Positions 60,985 to 64,000 of a stretch of DNA of 64,000 nucleotides are shown here, in pieces. Made by a program: the position numbers and the translations under genes. Where the stretch lies: positions 40,946,737-41,010,736 of the forward strand of contig CM043869.1 of NCBI GenBank assembly GCA_023846275.1, given 5' to 3'. The notes under the pieces are model-generated. The model was not told the origin of the DNA and ran no database searches. It saw only the letters and a list, made by a program, of their open reading frames with translations. The number at the start of each line of letters is the position of its first letter. The first letter of the stretch is position 1. Origin of the DNA: Vanilla planifolia. Its lineage: Eukaryota > Streptophyta > Magnoliopsida > Asparagales > Orchidaceae.

Positions 60985-63000
60985 TTGCTTACTAGCAATA
61001 AAGATATATTGTTGAACTATAGTTGTTTCTTATTGGTATCTAGTTCTCACCTTTGCTTTAACAACCGGTTTTGTATAAGAGACCATGGTTGTTTACTAAA
61101 AGTGAGATGTGGGATCTCCCTCCAAAGTTGACAAATCTGTAGGCTTTAGATTTCAAAGTTCTGTATTGGATGAGTGAATTGGAAGGCTAGTGATGGTATA
61201 AGAATTAAAGTTGATGGAATTTGGTGGTCATCTTGCTATACTTCCTTCTCTTGAAGAGATTTATTGGGGTAGTGAGGTTGATTCTTAACAAATAAGGTAT
61301 TACAAGTGATTATGTTTTTTTGTTTTCAACAATTAAGATTTGTAGCTTTTAAGTTGAAGAATATCCTACAAATGCAAATTTTTGAACTTTAGAATCCAAT
61401 TTATTTTGTTGAGTTATTATGAGTGAAGATTGAATCTGGAAACTTTAGATGGAAGAGAGTTAAATTGTTGAATTGTTGGGATAAATTCAACCAAGAGATT
61501 TAATTGAATTTTGTATTATAATTTTTTTGATGGAAAGTGGTTTATGAGATAAAGTGTTGTCAAAACTACCTCACTTACCTTAGAATGTATTCAGAACATT
61601 GCTTGAGCACGTTTTTCTTTAAGAAGATTTTTTTTTATTTGAGCAACTGCATTTCATTATTGGGTGTATATGCATGAATTTTTGTGAAATATGTCTTGAC
61701 GAAAAAGGAACCATTGGAAATCATTTTTAGATTTTTTTTATCATTATCTATTTGAAGGATTTTGGTTTAAGATTAGAAGACATTTTATCCTTACTTTTTG
61801 AATGATTTATAAATAATATAAGCATTTGATTTGTTTTTGATATAGTACACTCATCTATAAGTGTGATGAACTAATGAGTCTTGGATGGATTTGGGATATG
61901 AGTGATTCTGTAGCTCTCACTTTGAACAAGATAGAATAATTTAGAATGTTTGTACATGTGTGTGGGTGGAATTGAGCAAGAGTTTTGCATATAGACAATG
62001 TTTGTATAAGAGCAAGTTTGAGTTTTCATTCATGAATAACTTTGGGTACAATCGCGTAATATATTTGATAATAAAGTGGTCTAGAAACTTGTGCCATGTT
62101 AGTGCATCATTATTTTAAATTGAAGACATAAGGACACTTTAAAAGAAAGACAATTTGTGGGAATTTTATCAATGGAGAAATAGTATAGACTATTGCTCTC
62201 CATTGCATTGTGAATCATGTTCCTTTGGTATTAGGTTTCAAAGTATATACTGTGACATGTAAAATATAATGATACATTTAAGATCTTTTATAATTTTATT
62301 GATAAAAAGAATGTTGTGATTATGATCAGGAAAATGAAGAACAACCCTTAATTTTAATATGTCAATATTTACTATGTTATGGCTTATTGGGTGAGCAACA
62401 TTACCATTATACATAAAACTTTTTAAACTTCTGTGTTCATCTCACATGTACAAAATAACTTGTCATATGATTCGAGATTCTAGTAATTACTATTTATTGT
62501 GATTTAGTTAAATTTTGCAAGAAGATTAAGGATGCTGAAAGCATGTGGTAGATGTTCCACCTCTTCTCAATTGAGTTGAAAAGTTTGTCAAAAGATACAT
62601 ATGTTCAACTATTAATGGGAGAAGAGCATACATTTGTGTAGGACATGTGGGTGTCTTGGTAGCATTGTCATTTTTGAACTTAGGTAAGCCTTGAACTTTT
62701 CATAAGTGGGATTATCGTGAAGCTTGAAGCAATGACTATTAATATTATTGGTTTTGTAGCAATAATCACAATTGAGCTTAATTTTTTTTCGTTTATTTTT
62801 TTTGTTGCATTGGCCTTTCTTATGTGCTGCAAGGGTCGATCATTGATTTCTTATGTGTGGCTAATCATTGTAGATTTGCCTTGAGTATTTCACCTTTGAC
62901 TTTACTCCTTCAAACTTGTGCAAAAAGCTTCATGAATAGAGTAAATAGGTTTAGTTCCAAGCAACTTACCTCTTACCTCTTCTAAAACGTTTTTGAGCCC

Positions 63001-64000
63001 TTGATGAAAACGGAAGACATGTTTTTTCTCCATTCTTTATGTATTTTAGGTTATATTCAATAAAATGCTATTTTGTATCATTATATATTTCTTGTTGTAG
63101 TTCTATTAGAGAATTGATGTACTTGGTGATAGATGAGGTGCCTTAGTGAATTGATTATAAGGCTAAATGAACGTTTGAAAGTTTGAGAAGTGATTTTCTT
63201 GAATTGTTTCTTGGTTCTCCTTACAAGGGAATAAAGTAAAGATTTTATACCAAGTAAATAGAATAAAGAAATAAAAAGATATGTTATTCTAGGAGAACAA
63301 AATAAGAAAAAGAATTAATTAACAATATTGTTTCTTGTTTTGAGAGATTGGCTCTAGTTTCAAACAAATAGATTCAATATAATGAAATATTTTATTTTTA
63401 AATCTTTTTTCATCAATATTCTATTTTTTATTTTGAAATTACGTATTCATTTTTAGATTTATTAAAACCATCTAGTTCTTAAGGTCATATTCCGTAATGC
63501 TACCATTGCCTTGTCTCTTTTTATAAACTAATCAATTATTGCAAAATCATAAAAAAAAAATATCGTGGCAATTCATATTGAATTTGATCAACAAGAACAC
63601 TTGTAACAAATTTAAAAAAATAAGTCTTAAACATGGTTTAAAGTGTTGGTTTTGATTTTATTTTTGTTCTAGTTATTCAAGGTTTAATTTTGATAGTTTT
63701 GATGGTTTTGGTCTTTAATTTCGATTTTGTTTTGAACTAACTCTTTTATTTATATAAAGAAAAAAAAAATAAAAGGATTATAATTAAAGGCTTGAAATTT
63801 TTTTTTTTCTGAAATTATAGTTACTGTCTTCATTAATAAAATTTGATTTTAAATAAAAAGAGATTATAAAATGAGATTGCAACTTATTGATTACAATAAA
63901 CTTGATTCTACTACAACGTGAAAATAGTTAAGTCGATTGTGATGTAAAACTAAATGCTTCTAGAAAGACAGTTTGCTGTAACTGTTGAAATAGTTCGAAA
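63001..64000. other. AT-rich DNA at the window edge
   Basis: May include the upstream part of the copia remnant. No LTR boundary, gene or RNA was recognised. Confidence 0.4.

Larger units (their letters stand above)
60190..63000 (-). mobile_element. Decayed Ty1/copia retrotransposon
   Basis: On the minus strand, 62779-62708 reads as a CX2C...HC Gag zinc-knuckle remnant: CDYCYKTNNINSHC, then FKLHDNP, comparable to the C(W/F)KLHGKP motif of copia Gag. About 2.3 kb further, 60420-60225 reads as reverse transcriptase, with a YKW box, RARLVA, a stop where the family has Lys, then GCTQTHGNNY and SFGPIANLK. These match the copia signature KARLVAKGxTQ...FAPVAK. Several stops and shifts make it non-functional. 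The order gag then RT fits a copia element read leftwards. LTRs were not delimited, so the ends given are approximate. Confidence 0.8.

Overview
This is nuclear DNA from a flowering plant. The evidence is split genes with GT-AG introns, long AT-rich intergenic DNA, LTR-retrotransposon remnants, and four genes from plant-specific or plant-type families. The mix of very AT-rich spacers, GC-rich first exons with CT-rich leaders, and a long GC-rich LTR suggests a non-grass monocot, possibly banana-like (Zingiberales). That placement is an inference and only tentative.

Layout. 1-8.1 kb: AT-rich DNA with no convincing gene, bounded by two diverged copies of a roughly 600-bp repeat. 8.6-11.5 kb: an intact solo LTR of 2,870 bp with TG...CA ends and a perfect 5-bp target-site duplication, GC-rich and CpG-rich. 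11.5-17 kb: AT-rich spacer with another diverged direct duplication. 17.5-18.7 kb (+): an intronless four-finger C2H2 repressor of the ZAT1/ZAT4/ZAT9 type with a C-terminal EAR motif. 19.4-25.1 kb: AT-rich spacer. 25.8-27.3 kb (+): a five-exon SNAP33-type t-SNARE (266 aa). 27.65-30.17 kb (-): a two-exon purple acid phosphatase of the PAP2/PAP9 type (645 aa) with a C-terminal membrane segment. 31.2-50.8 kb (-): a 17-exon guanylate-binding-protein-like large GTPase (604 aa) spread over 19.6 kb, with a 7-nt micro-exon and a 9.1-kb intron that carries Ty1/copia LTR-primer-site remnants. 51.1-64 kb: AT-rich spacer with an (AT)31 microsatellite, decayed tandem repeats and a broken Ty1/copia element on the minus strand, in which a Gag zinc knuckle and a reverse-transcriptase stretch can still be read.

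I rebuilt the exons by hand from reading-frame continuity and GT-AG sites. All three spliced models close in frame at lengths typical of their families. The genes do not form a functional cluster. Three of them concern membranes (a t-SNARE, a membrane-anchored phosphatase and a membrane-anchored GTPase), which I take as coincidence of neighbourhood. I found no CRISPR array, bacterial operon or wholly new system. The observations most worth a second look are the GTPase micro-exon and predicted topology, the young-looking solo LTR, and the tandem LTR-primer-site arrangement in the giant intron.
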